The position numbers and the translations under genes were made by a program. Below are positions 1-8,633 of a stretch of DNA of 64,000 bases, in pieces (the stretch's first letter is position 1; every line of letters starts with the position of its first letter). The notes under the pieces were generated by a model that made no database searches, was not told the origin of the DNA, and saw nothing but the letters and a program-made list of their open reading frames with translations. Location: contig OZ244725.1 in the NCBI GenBank assembly GCA_965219305.1, positions 4,464,001 through 4,528,000 of the forward strand, given 5' to 3'. The DNA comes from DATHTS01 sp965219305 (GTDB taxonomy: Bacteria; Acidobacteriota; Blastocatellia; Pyrinomonadales; Pyrinomonadaceae).

Positions 1-480
1 GCGATGCAGTTTGCCAAAGATGTGCCGACGATGATTCTTGTCGCCGATGTAATGCAGTCGCAGCAGCGTTATACGGATTCGGAACAGCTTCTGCGCCGCG
101 CTTTGCGCGAAGACCCGAAAAATCCGACCGCGCTGTATTTGCTCGGTCGCGCTCTGACGACACGCTCCGAATACAAAGAAGCCGAAGAAGTTTTGCGGAA
201 AAGTTTGAAAGTCAGCCCGAACAGTTTTGTCGCTTACGCGCTTTTGGGGTCGCTCTATTCGCGGCGCGGCGAATTCAAGGATGCGGAGAAAATTTTGACC
301 GAAGCGTTAAAAGTCGTGTCGGAAAACGAACGCCGCCGGCTCGCGCAGGAATTTGAAGCTGTCGGTGACGGTTGGATGAGCAAAGGAAAGCCGAAAGATG
401 CGTTTCGCGTCTATCAGCAAGCCGTCGCTCTCGATACGGAAAATGCGGTCTTAGCGGAAAAATTGGCTAAAGTGAAATAA
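1..480 (+). CDS. TPR-repeat protein, C-terminal part (cut by window edge)
   Basis: The reading frame is open from the first base, so the true start lies upstream and the ATG at position 4 is probably internal. The visible 159 codons are almost entirely tetratricopeptide repeats: units with the spacing A-LLGRAL and YALLGSLYSRRGEFKDAEKI are clear at about residues 28-95, and a further unit YQQAVALDTENA lies near the end. TPRs are protein-protein docking helices. No catalytic domain, signal or membrane segment is visible in this part. A strong hairpin lies 37 bases after the stop. The function of the whole protein cannot be named from this fragment. Confidence 0.75.
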   Translation, partial: AMQFAKDVPTMILVADVMQSQQRYTDSEQLLRRALREDPKNPTALYLLGRALTTRSEYKEAEEVLRKSLKVSPNSFVAYALLGSLYSRRGEFKDAEKILTEALKVVSENERRRLAQEFEAVGDGWMSKGKPKDAFRVYQQAVALDTENAVLAEKLAKVK

Positions 481-516
481 AAAGGTGGAAATTTTTCAGT
501 TAAAAGTTTATAGTTG

Positions 517-566
517 AAAGTGATTAATTTAATCTGCTCGGTCAAGCAGATTAAATTGATCACTTT
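517..566. terminator. 22-bp stem hairpin after TPR gene
   Basis: Two 22-base arms (517-538 and 545-566) are complementary except for one G.U wobble and enclose a 6-base loop. The hairpin follows the TPR stop by about 40 bases. It lacks a long T tract, so it may act as a terminator in either direction or as an mRNA-end stabiliser. The remaining bases up to the next gene at 758 are AT-rich and show nothing else convincing. Confidence 0.55.
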
Positions 567-757
567 CCATCCATTCTGTAAGCGTTAATTAAAATTTTTT
601 ATTAACTTAGAAATCCTTAAATTATAATCTCTCATCAGTAAAACTGAAATCTAACATTAATTAAATGTTTATCTTGTCAGGTTTAATGCCCACGCCTACA
701 CGATTTAAGATTTAATTAAGTTTATTATGTTAGTTTCAGTTACAGGAAAAAAACAAG

Positions 758-3214
758 ATGCTTTACTGTCCTAAGTGCCAAACAAAATACGAAGAAGGAA
801 CTCAAAGATTCTGCGCCAAAGATAAAATTCGCCTGATTGCCGTTCCTTCCGTCAATAATGCCGTAAAAAAAACAAATGCGGTTTTTTCGAGCATTTTAAG
901 TAATACGCTCGATTTTGAAAATGAGACGGTAAAAAACGAATCAAACCCGCGAAACTTCGAGCAGTTGAAAGAGCAGATTCAGCAAAGAACAAATGAATCG
1001 CAACAGCCGGAAAAGCCTTTAACGCTCAGCAATATCGTCAAAAAAGAACAGCGAATACGGGTTGAGGAAAAATCGAAATCGCTGCCGCGTTTTATTAAAC
1101 CGAGCGAAATTCCGTCCGGCACAGCCGAAGTCGGCGACCGTCAGAATAATCCGGGCGGCAGAATCGCGGTAACGGCGGAAAATCCGAATGTGCTTTTAGG
1201 TCATACGATTAAGGGACGCTATTTAATTGTCGGCAGATTGCGGCAAAACGAAAACAGTATTTTGTTTTTGGCAAAAGACAAACTTTCAAACGATAAAAAA
1301 GTTTTCGCCCGCGTTCTTCTCGGCGAAGATAAAGAGGATGATTTTATAAATAATGTTTACGCCGAAGAGCGTGTTTCGCTGTCACACATTAATCATCCGA
1401 ACATTTTGCGCGTTATTGATTCCGGCGAACTGCCGGAAGGCAAACCATTTATAATCAGCAGTTTCGTGGAAGGCAAAACGCTTGCTGATCTGCTTTTAAA
1501 ACGCGAACAATTTAATTCTCTGCGGGCGGCGCGAATAATAAATCAAGCCGCCGTCGCGCTCAGCGAAGTTCATCAAAACGACATTCTGCATCGCCGATTA
1601 ACACCGGAAGATATTATTCTGACCATTTCGGAAGAAGGAACGGAACAGGTAAAACTGACGAATTTCGGAATTTTCGAGGAAGAAATTCCTGAACAAAATC
1701 TGGCATATACCGCTCCTGAACAACTCGAAGGCAATCCGGCGAATATTTCCGGCGACACATATTCGTTAGCCGTTATCGCTTACCAAATGTTGACCGGAAG
1801 ATTGCCTCACAATGCAAATTCCTGGCGCGAAATGCTCAAAGCGCAGCGTGAAGGATTAAAACTCGTGCCGTCAAACGTGCGGTTCGACGTGCCGCCGACT
1901 GTTGATAAAATTTTCGAAAAAGCGATGTCCCCCAATCCTTCGCAACGGTATTTCAAGGCGCGCGAATTCGGCGATGCTTTGTTTAATGCCGTCTCGACCG
2001 TTTCGACGGAAAAAAAGGAAGAAGAAAATTCTGGAGTCGCGGAAATTTTTGAACTTGATGAGATCGAAACGAATTATTTCAACAAGCCGAAAGTTTCACA
2101 ACCGGAAATCAAACAGGAAATTCCCGTTCCCGAATTTATAAAAGAGCCGGAAAATAAAGCAGAAAAACCGTTTGAAGAAATATCTGAAACAGAACTGCTG
2201 GAAATTATCGAAACGGACGAAGAACCGGAAATGCGGCAAAAAGTATTTTCGCCGATTTTAATGCCGACAAAATCTTCGGAAACGGCAATGCCGGACGAAC
2301 AAATCATTCCGCCGTTTGAAAACATCGAAATTGTTGATAATGCTGAATTAAAATCTGAAATAGAAGAACCTGTAAAAGAGGAAATCATCAGCGAAATCTC
2401 CACAGAAGAAGAACCTGCGTGGAAACGCCGTTCGATTGAGGGAAAAAGCGAAAATATTTGGAAAACTGCGACTCTGTCGTTTTTCGGTTTAATTGTTTTG
2501 ATTGCCGCTGTTGCCGGAATTTTCTATTATTTTGCAAACCGCCCGCCTGAAAAAGTGATTGTAGTTAATCAAAATCCCGAACCGCCGCCGCAGACGAAAG
2601 TGCCGACACCGCAAATCCCGAACATCGAAACGCCGCCGATTCCGCGTTCAATTGAAGCACCGCCAAATTCGGTCTTTTTTGAAAATTCAAAGGAAAATTT
2701 GGACAAAGATTTACTCAAAAACTTTCGCGGTTTTCAACTTTATTATCCGAAAGGATGGAAACGGAATTATTCCGACAATAAGTTTATTGACATTTCCCGC
2801 GAAGCTGCAAACGGTCTGCCGATTGAGCAATTTATGGTCAGCCCTTATGAAAGCGACGGAACTTTTCAGAAAGATAAAGACAAATTCCCGCAATTAGTGG
2901 AAAAATCCAACGAAGATTTAAAAAAGGTTTTGCCGAATTATCAAATTGTTTCGCAGGATGAAACGAACATCAATGACGGTTGGCGGACTTATGAGGTAAA
3001 ATTCAAAAACGTCGGTGAGGTCAACGGCAAACCGTTTACACTTTGGGGCAGGCGTTTATGGATTCCGGCGGCGCGTCCGGGCGTTAAAAGCGGCTTAGTC
3101 ATCACGATGTTTGCCACATCGCTTTCCGAAACTGTCAAAAGCGTTGACGACGTAGGTATGAAAGGCGGTCTCGGCGAAATTCTATACACTTTTGAGCCTG
3201 ATCAAAATATGTAA
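758..3214 (+). CDS. Zinc-ribbon pseudokinase with single transmembrane segment
   Basis: The N-terminus carries a zinc-ribbon-like CPKC...FC motif (C4, C7, C19). A protein-kinase fold runs from about residue 147 to 415, with a clear TAPEQLEG activation-segment end and a DTYSLAVIAYQMLTGRLP helix. The catalytic residues are gone: the HRD loop reads HRRL (278-281), the DFG motif reads NFG (302-304), and the VAIK lysine position reads FARV. This is therefore a predicted pseudokinase. An acidic linker follows, then one membrane helix at about 568-594, a proline-rich stretch (PEPPPQTKVPTPQIP) and an outer C-terminal domain of about 160 residues of unknown fold. The role is probably scaffolding or sensing rather than phosphorylation. 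An AGGA-like ribosome site precedes the ATG. Confidence 0.8.
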   Translation: MLYCPKCQTKYEEGTQRFCAKDKIRLIAVPSVNNAVKKTNAVFSSILSNTLDFENETVKNESNPRNFEQLKEQIQQRTNESQQPEKPLTLSNIVKKEQRIRVEEKSKSLPRFIKPSEIPSGTAEVGDRQNNPGGRIAVTAENPNVLLGHTIKGRYLIVGRLRQNENSILFLAKDKLSNDKKVFARVLLGEDKEDDFINNVYAEERVSLSHINHPNILRVIDSGELPEGKPFIISSFVEGKTLADLLLKREQFNSLRAARIINQAAVALSEVHQNDILHRRLTPEDIILTISEEGTEQVKLTNFGIFEEEIPEQNLAYTAPEQLEGNPANISGDTYSLAVIAYQMLTGRLPHNANSWREMLKAQREGLKLVPSNVRFDVPPTVDKIFEKAMSPNPSQRYFKAREFGDALFNAVSTVSTEKKEEENSGVAEIFELDEIETNYFNKPKVSQPEIKQEIPVPEFIKEPENKAEKPFEEISETELLEIIETDEEPEMRQKVFSPILMPTKSSETAMPDEQIIPPFENIEIVDNAELKSEIEEPVKEEIISEISTEEEPAWKRRSIEGKSENIWKTATLSFFGLIVLIAAVAGIFYYFANRPPEKVIVVNQNPEPPPQTKVPTPQIPNIETPPIPRSIEAPPNSVFFENSKENLDKDLLKNFRGFQLYYPKGWKRNYSDNKFIDISREAANGLPIEQFMVSPYESDGTFQKDKDKFPQLVEKSNEDLKKVLPNYQIVSQDETNINDGWRTYEVKFKNVGEVNGKPFTLWGRRLWIPAARPGVKSGLVITMFATSLSETVKSVDDVGMKGGLGEILYTFEPDQNM

Positions 3215-3239
3215 TTCGATTTTGAATTTTAGATTAGAT

Positions 3240-3265
3240 AAGCGCGGGAATTATCTCGCGCTTTT
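3240..3265 (+). terminator. Rho-independent terminator after pseudokinase gene
   Basis: Arms AAGCGCG (3240-3246) and CGCGCTT (3257-3263) pair perfectly across a 10-base loop and run into a short T tract. The position, 25 bases past the stop codon, fits an intrinsic terminator. Confidence 0.7.
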
Positions 3266-3314
3266 CATTTGTGCTAAAAATCCCAAAATAATGTAAAATT
3301 GTCGTTTTCTCGTT

Positions 3315-4496
3315 ATGAATAAACGCAAACTCGGCATAGCAATTATCGGATTAGGCGGCGCGGTCGGCACGACGATGGTCGCCGGAATTTCGCTTTTAAA
3401 AAAAGGAATCATCGGCAAAGAAGGTTTGCCGCTCGCGGATTTGGACGCGGAATTGACGAAAGATTTGGCGGATTATGAAAATATCGTCTTCGCCGGTTGG
3501 GATCTGCACGGCGAACATCTCGCCAAAGCCGCCGAAGAACACGACGTTTTAACGCACAAACAATATGTCGCCGCCGAAGAAGAACTCAGAAAAATAAAAC
3601 CGTGGCTTGCCGCCGGAAATAAAGATTTTCTCGTAAACATCGAAGGCGAAAACAATCTCGCGAAAAAAACTCACCGCGAAGTCATCGAAAAAATTCGTGA
3701 AAATTTAAAGGAATTTAAAACAGAATGTGATGAAGTTGTCGTAATAAATCTCGCTTCGACAGAAAGACTCGCCGATGAAGGAAACGAAATTTTCAATACG
3801 ATTGCAGGTTTTGAAAACGCTCTTGACGAAAATTCGATAGAAATTTCGCCCGCGATGCTTTATGCTTACGCAGCGATTGCGGAAAACGTCCCGTATGGAA
3901 ATTTCACGCCGTCGGTTTCCGCCGACATTCCCGCATTGATCGAATTTGCCGAAAAAAATGGCGTTCCTCTCGCCGGAAAAGATGGCAAAACCGGACAAAC
4001 TTTTATCAAAACCGTTCTCGCGCCCGCTTTGCGAACTCGCGCACTCAAAATCGAAGGCTGGTATTCAACAAATATTCTGGGGAACCGCGACGGACTCGCG
4101 CTTTCAAACGAAGGTTCGCTGCGTTCGAAAGTCAAAACAAAACATTCCGTGTTGCGTAGTATTCTCGGTTACACGGTCGAAGATCACATCGTTGACATAC
4201 GCTATTACCGACCGCGCGGCGACAACAAAGAAGCGTGGGACAACATTGATGTTACGGGCTTTCTCGGTCAGCCGATGCAGTTGAAAATAAATTTCCTCTG
4301 CAAAGATTCGATTCTCGCCGCACCGCTCGCCATCGAAATTGCTCGTTGTTTGGATTTGGCAAAACGCCGGGGAAATTCGGGAATTCAGGAACAACTTTCC
4401 GTATTTTTCAAACTGCCGATGAGCGAAAACAACGCGCCCGAACACGCTTTTCATAAGCAGGAAACAATGCTCATAAACTGGCTCGAACAAGTTTAA
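3315..4496 (+). CDS. ino1: myo-Inositol-1-phosphate synthase
   Basis: The 393-residue protein belongs to the inositol-3-phosphate synthase family, which converts glucose 6-phosphate to inositol 3-phosphate with internal NAD redox cycling. The N-terminal NAD-binding loop IGLGGAVGTT is at residues 11-20. The family signatures NILGNRDGLALSN and SKVKTKHSVL, and the later DIRYYRPRGDNKEAWDNID block, are all present. The length is close to bacterial and archaeal members. It stands as a single gene between a terminator and the acyl-CoA synthetase gene. The product could feed phosphoinositide-type lipids or inositol solutes. Which of these applies here is not visible. Confidence 0.9.
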   Translation: MNKRKLGIAIIGLGGAVGTTMVAGISLLKKGIIGKEGLPLADLDAELTKDLADYENIVFAGWDLHGEHLAKAAEEHDVLTHKQYVAAEEELRKIKPWLAAGNKDFLVNIEGENNLAKKTHREVIEKIRENLKEFKTECDEVVVINLASTERLADEGNEIFNTIAGFENALDENSIEISPAMLYAYAAIAENVPYGNFTPSVSADIPALIEFAEKNGVPLAGKDGKTGQTFIKTVLAPALRTRALKIEGWYSTNILGNRDGLALSNEGSLRSKVKTKHSVLRSILGYTVEDHIVDIRYYRPRGDNKEAWDNIDVTGFLGQPMQLKINFLCKDSILAAPLAIEIARCLDLAKRRGNSGIQEQLSVFFKLPMSENNAPEHAFHKQETMLINWLEQV

Positions 4497-4578
4497 CTTG
4501 CCTTATACATTGGTCATATTCGATAAATTCGGTTATAACTTATATTGCTTTTAAGACAAAAATATTACAATTATCGAA

Positions 4579-6402
4579 ATGACGGCAGAAAATTTAGATG
4601 GATTTGAAAACATACCGCAGACGCTTCCTCACTACTGCATCGAAGCTTTTCGGCGATACGGAAAGGCGGATACATTAAATTATAAAATTGATAATACGTG
4701 GCATAATATCGCGGGTGAGGAAGTGATCGAAAAGATCAAACGTCTTGCGCTCGGACTTTCCGATTTAGGCGTAAAAGCTGGCGATAAAATTGCGATTATT
4801 TCAGAAAATCGTCCCGAATGGTCGCTGACCGATCTGGCGATTTTGTCGCTTCGCGCCGTAAATGTTCCGATTTATACGACTCAAGCCGTCGAGCAAATTC
4901 GTTATATTTTAGAAAATTCCGGCGCGAAAATGCTGTTTATTTCCGGCAAAAAACTTTGGAAACACGCCGAAAATGCGATTCAATCTGTCGAGCGTCTTGA
5001 AAAACTCGTCTTTTTCGACGACGATGCAATTCCCGAAAACGAGAATCGCGCCATCACTTTAACGGAAATTGAGAAACGCGGCGTTGAAGTTGAAAAAATT
5101 GACAGCCGAACATTTGAAAATTTTCTGTCGCAACTCAAAACGGATGATCTGGCAACGCTGATTTATACTTCCGGCACGACCGGCGAGCCGAAAGGTGTAA
5201 TGCTGACGCACGAAAGTTTTGTTTCAAATATCAAAGCAATTTCCGCCGGTTTGCCGATTTTGACATCGGATCGTTCGCTCGCCGTTCTTCCGCTGTCGCA
5301 TATTTTTGAGCGGTCGGTTTTTTACGTTCTCGCGGCGAACGGCGTTTCGATCAGTTACTGCGCCGCGTTCGAGCAGATCGCTACTCATCTGGCGGAAGTC
5401 AAACCGACGATTATGACCGCCGTGCCGCGCCTTTTCGAACAGGTTTATCACAAAATCGTTAAAAAAGGGAAGTCGGCGGGCGGTTGGAAAACGTCTCTTT
5501 TTGAATGGGCATTGCAAGTCGGTCAGGATTATTGGACGTTCGAGGACAAAGGCGAAAAAGCTCCGACTGTTTTGGCGGCGAAACACGCGATTGCGAGTCG
5601 TCTCGTTTTCTCGAAATGGCGTGAAGGTGTCGGCGGAAGTATGCGTTTTTTCGTCTCCGGCGGTGCGCCGCTTTCCAAAAAACTTTCCTACGCATTCTGG
5701 GCGGCGGGAATTCCGATTCTGCAAGGTTACGGAATGACCGAGGCGTGCATCGTCTGTGCGAATCGCCCGGAAGACAACAAAGTCGGCTCAATCGGAACGC
5801 CGTTTGACGGAATCGAGATGAAAATTGCTGAATCCGACGGCGAAATTTTGATTCGCGGCGAAAATGTGATGAAAGGTTATTACAAACTGGAAGAAGAAAC
5901 CGAAAAGGTTTTGGACGCGGACGGTTTTTATCACACGGGCGACATCGGCTATAAAGACGCGGACGGACATTTTTACATTACTGATCGCAAGAAAGACCTG
6001 TTCAAACTTTCAAACGGCAAATACGTCGCGCCTCAGCAAGTGGAAAGTCTTCTTAAACAATCGCCGCTCGTCTCGCAGGCGGTCGTTGTCGGTTCGGGCA
6101 GAAAACAAGTCGGCGCATTGATCGTGCCGGATTGGGAAGCGTTAAGGCAAACGTTAAAAGAAGAAGGAATTCAGGCGGAAGGAACGCGCGAGGAATTATG
6201 CGAAAATTCTTATGTTATTAAAAGAGTCCAGCGCGAAGCGGGCGAATTGACGCGGGAAATAAATGACTACGAAAGAGTTAAAAGAGTTTATCTTCTGCCG
6301 CGCGAATTTTCGATTGATAAAGGTGAAATGACTCCGACTTTGAAGATCAAACGTAACGTAATTGACGAAAAATACGAGGAAGCGATTGACGAGATTTGTT
6401 AA
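4579..6402 (+). CDS. Long-chain acyl-CoA synthetase (AMP-forming)
   Basis: The 607-residue enzyme belongs to the ANL superfamily and activates fatty acids to acyl-CoA through an acyl-adenylate. The AMP-binding P-loop TLIYTSGTTGEPKG lies at about residues 193-206. GYGMTEA marks the substrate and adenine pocket, and DGFYHTGDIGY and ITDRKKDLFKLSNGKYVAP mark the hinge and C-terminal lysine-containing domain. This layout matches long-chain (FadD15/FAA-like) ligases rather than short-chain ones. The stop codon shares bases with the stop of the convergent small gene, so the two transcripts overlap tail to tail. Substrate chain length is inferred from the subfamily. Confidence 0.9.
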   Translation: MTAENLDGFENIPQTLPHYCIEAFRRYGKADTLNYKIDNTWHNIAGEEVIEKIKRLALGLSDLGVKAGDKIAIISENRPEWSLTDLAILSLRAVNVPIYTTQAVEQIRYILENSGAKMLFISGKKLWKHAENAIQSVERLEKLVFFDDDAIPENENRAITLTEIEKRGVEVEKIDSRTFENFLSQLKTDDLATLIYTSGTTGEPKGVMLTHESFVSNIKAISAGLPILTSDRSLAVLPLSHIFERSVFYVLAANGVSISYCAAFEQIATHLAEVKPTIMTAVPRLFEQVYHKIVKKGKSAGGWKTSLFEWALQVGQDYWTFEDKGEKAPTVLAAKHAIASRLVFSKWREGVGGSMRFFVSGGAPLSKKLSYAFWAAGIPILQGYGMTEACIVCANRPEDNKVGSIGTPFDGIEMKIAESDGEILIRGENVMKGYYKLEEETEKVLDADGFYHTGDIGYKDADGHFYITDRKKDLFKLSNGKYVAPQQVESLLKQSPLVSQAVVVGSGRKQVGALIVPDWEALRQTLKEEGIQAEGTREELCENSYVIKRVQREAGELTREINDYERVKRVYLLPREFSIDKGEMTPTLKIKRNVIDEKYEEAIDEIC

Positions 6403-6704
6403 GCGTTTTCAAGCAGTAAACTGTCCTTATCTATAAGTTTGTTCAGTAAATTTAGGTTTTTTTCCTTGTTGGAAAGTAACGCCTGAGCAAGTTCAAACAA
6501 CGGTTGCGGTATTTCCGTCGCTTCTTCAATTATTTCATCACCTTGCGGGTAACGTGCATAAAATTCAACTTCCGCCGCGCAGAATTCGCAGATTCCCAGA
6601 TGCTCACGAATCAGATCGTTTTTATTGTTTGAAATTTCGCCGTTTTGGAATGATAGAACTTCCTGCGATGAAGGACAATTTTTGTTTTTGCGAAAAGAAA
6701 TCAT
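6399..6704 (-). CDS. Small zinc-finger-like (anti-sigma type) protein
   Basis: The protein of about 101 residues has the pattern CPSSQEVLSF followed by HLGICEFCAAEVEF. That resembles the HxxxCxxC zinc-binding anti-sigma (ZAS) fold, where the first ligand lies 25-30 residues upstream. No membrane helix is present, so it would be a soluble regulator. An upstream TTG (6752) and an ATG (6719) in frame would lengthen the protein. The ATG at 6704 was chosen because MISFRKNKNCPS leads directly into the conserved Cys, but no good ribosome site decides it. No sigma factor gene is adjacent, so the partner is unknown. Confidence 0.5.
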   Translation of the reverse strand: MISFRKNKNCPSSQEVLSFQNGEISNNKNDLIREHLGICEFCAAEVEFYARYPQGDEIIEEATEIPQPLFELAQALLSNKEKNLNLLNKLIDKDSLLLENA

Positions 6705-7243
6705 TGTTAACGAAAACATAATTATATATTTTTTATCGAAAATTTTACACAACTTACCTTTTTTATAAATGCAAGCTATTATTTCGTAACTATCAAAATA
6801 AACCTATAATCGCTCGTTCGTTCCAAAACTTTTTGAAAATAATTTGAAAAAAAAATTAGTAATTCAGTTTATTTCTCAAAGATTCGCGTGAAAGTCCAAC
6901 GTTTATAGAGGTTTGAGAAAAAATGTTAAACAATCACAAAAAATACAAAAAAATGTTGCTCAAATTGAAAATAATTGTTAGTATTTAAAAGTGTAGCCGG
7001 ACGAGATGAATAATCTCTATGGCGACCTTACCTCGAATCGGACGCACACAGCGCGGCATTCGATTCCTAGAAATTTTTTTCTACCAATTCAAAATTTGCG
7101 AAAAGTCAGAGCAAGCATTCAGCTTAACATCTATTTAAATCCGACTCGGGAAGACGATTTATAAAGGCAAAGCGGAGCGGAATTGAAACTCTACTTAGGA
7201 CAGCTTCGCAAAAAATTCAAAAGGAAAAATCGGAATATTATTT
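6705..7243. other. AT-rich intergenic region upstream of regulator
   Basis: This stretch of more than 500 bases separates the small minus-strand gene from the regulator at 7244. It is very AT-rich up to about 6990 and then changes to mixed composition with several short complementary segments (6997-7041). No coding frame with a credible start and ribosome site was found. It probably contains the promoter and a long 5' leader of the regulator gene, but no promoter hexamers were convincing. Confidence 0.5.
6997..7041 (+). ncRNA. Possible structured leader element
   Basis: Nested complementary segments occur here: an outer CCG (6997-6999) with CGG (7039-7041), a middle CGAG with CTCG (ending at 7035), and an inner GAGAT/ATCTC hairpin with a GAATA loop. 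The element sits about 200 bases upstream of the regulator ATG. It matches no riboswitch class known to me. The support is only short pairings, so it is a weak candidate. Confidence 0.2.
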
Positions 7244-8398
7244 ATGGCAATCACCGAAAAGAAAAACAGTCTGCCGAAAAAGATCATAAAGCGGCAGATC
7301 AAAGTCGGAAAGTGGAATAAGAGTCTCAAAGTTTCGGATGTCAATCAAATCTGGACGGAACTCCATCGCATAGTTTCATCACACCCTTTGGTCAGAGCGT
7401 CAAAACGCGCCGGATTTCTCGTCGAAGAAGGCAGATTTAATGTCTATAACGATATGACTCAGGAGCTTTTCGTAACGCTTTTGAGCAAAGAGAGATTTCA
7501 GCATTATCTCGACACGAAAATGTCGGATACAGAGATCGAAGCGGAAATCAGCCAGATTGAATTGACTAATTTATTGACTGCTCAACTTCGCCGACGTTAT
7601 CCCGAGTCGTATCGCCTTGCGCGGCGAATTTCCACGTTAATTCAAAACAGCGAATCGTTTAAGCGGTTCGATAACATCAATTACCCGGACGTTCATCGCC
7701 GTCTGGCAGATCGTCTTTACGGTTTGGCGGAATGGAAAGACGTAAAAATGCGGCGTAATGTTCAGGAGATGGACGAGCGAGTTAAAGTCGTTTCGTTTCA
7801 AAGCCGCGATACGAGAATGGTCGGCTGCACGGGCGACGCGCAGATCGTTATCAGCAATGCCGATCTTGAAAAATTGATTATCAAAGTTTTCAAAGCGGTT
7901 GATTCTCCGGTTGACGTGCGTTCGCTTCGTTCTTTCGTGATGTCGCGGCTGCCGCTGATGGACATTTATCTCGTGCCGATCACGACGACGAACGGCGACG
8001 ACAACGATGACCGGAAATATGATCTCGATCCGGTTGATATGCGCGAAAACCCGGAAGAAAATTTCCTGCGAAAAGAAGGCGAAGCCGGAGCGATGGAATT
8101 TGTTGACGGATTTTTGGAAGAGATAAGCAAATCCGTGCGCGGTAAAGAAAAGCAGTATCAACGTATGATAAATATATTGTGGCATTGTTATCTGACAACC
8201 GACGGCGGCACACAACTTGAAGTTGCCGATCTGCTCGGCGTTTCAGATTCGCTCGTGTCTGATTACCGAAAGCGCATCGAAGCAAGTCTGCAAGAACTCT
8301 CGTTTGAAGGCGTAAACGAAGCCCGCCAATTTGAAAAAGCTCTGCGCCGAAAAGTGCGCGGAATGGTTTCCGTCGAGTCAGAAGAAGTTACTGTATAA
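7244..8398 (+). CDS. DNA-binding regulator with sigma-region-4-like C-terminal HTH
   Basis: The 384-residue protein is basic at its N-terminus and has no membrane segment. Near the C-terminus, residues 322-352 (starting TQLEVADLLGVSDSLVSDYR) form a clear helix-turn-helix of the sigma-70 region 4/LuxR-like kind, followed by a basic tail. The middle part (residues 60-300) is helical and charged and is not recognised. The gene stands alone upstream of the polysaccharide locus in the same orientation, and a hairpin lies downstream. A role in switching on the polysaccharide genes is an inference from position only. It could also be a divergent sigma factor. Confidence 0.6.
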   Translation: MAITEKKNSLPKKIIKRQIKVGKWNKSLKVSDVNQIWTELHRIVSSHPLVRASKRAGFLVEEGRFNVYNDMTQELFVTLLSKERFQHYLDTKMSDTEIEAEISQIELTNLLTAQLRRRYPESYRLARRISTLIQNSESFKRFDNINYPDVHRRLADRLYGLAEWKDVKMRRNVQEMDERVKVVSFQSRDTRMVGCTGDAQIVISNADLEKLIIKVFKAVDSPVDVRSLRSFVMSRLPLMDIYLVPITTTNGDDNDDRKYDLDPVDMRENPEENFLRKEGEAGAMEFVDGFLEEISKSVRGKEKQYQRMINILWHCYLTTDGGTQLEVADLLGVSDSLVSDYRKRIEASLQELSFEGVNEARQFEKALRRKVRGMVSVESEEVTV

Positions 8399-8458
8399 AC
8401 CGAGACTGCAAATTTCAATTTTCCAAAATTAAACTTCAGAGAATAATTCCGAAAGAAT

Positions 8459-8492
8459 CAAATAAAAATCACCTAAAACGGATTTTTATTTG
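8459..8492 (+). terminator. AT-rich 12-bp stem hairpin after regulator gene
   Basis: The arms CAAATAAAAATC (8459-8470) and GATTTTTATTTG (8481-8492) are perfectly complementary around a 10-base loop, 60 bases after the stop. The stem ends in T-rich sequence. Terminator function is likely but the stem is weak in GC. The bases from here to 8633 contain repeated TTTGAAATC words and no gene. Confidence 0.5.
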
Positions 8493-8633
8493 GAATTTGA
8501 AATCTTTTTGCTTTTGCCAAAAGATAATTCTCTTGAATGTGAAATCTGAAATTTGAAATCTTTTCGGCAAAAAATGGTAAAATGTTTCAAGCAAAACTCT
8601 TCCATTTGCAGATAGTGAAGTTCAGCAATACCG

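Noticed and set aside
6956..6984. Promoter TTGCTC-17-TAGTAT before the regulator
   Set aside because: Only 3/6 and 4/6 matches in very AT-rich sequence, so no better than chance.
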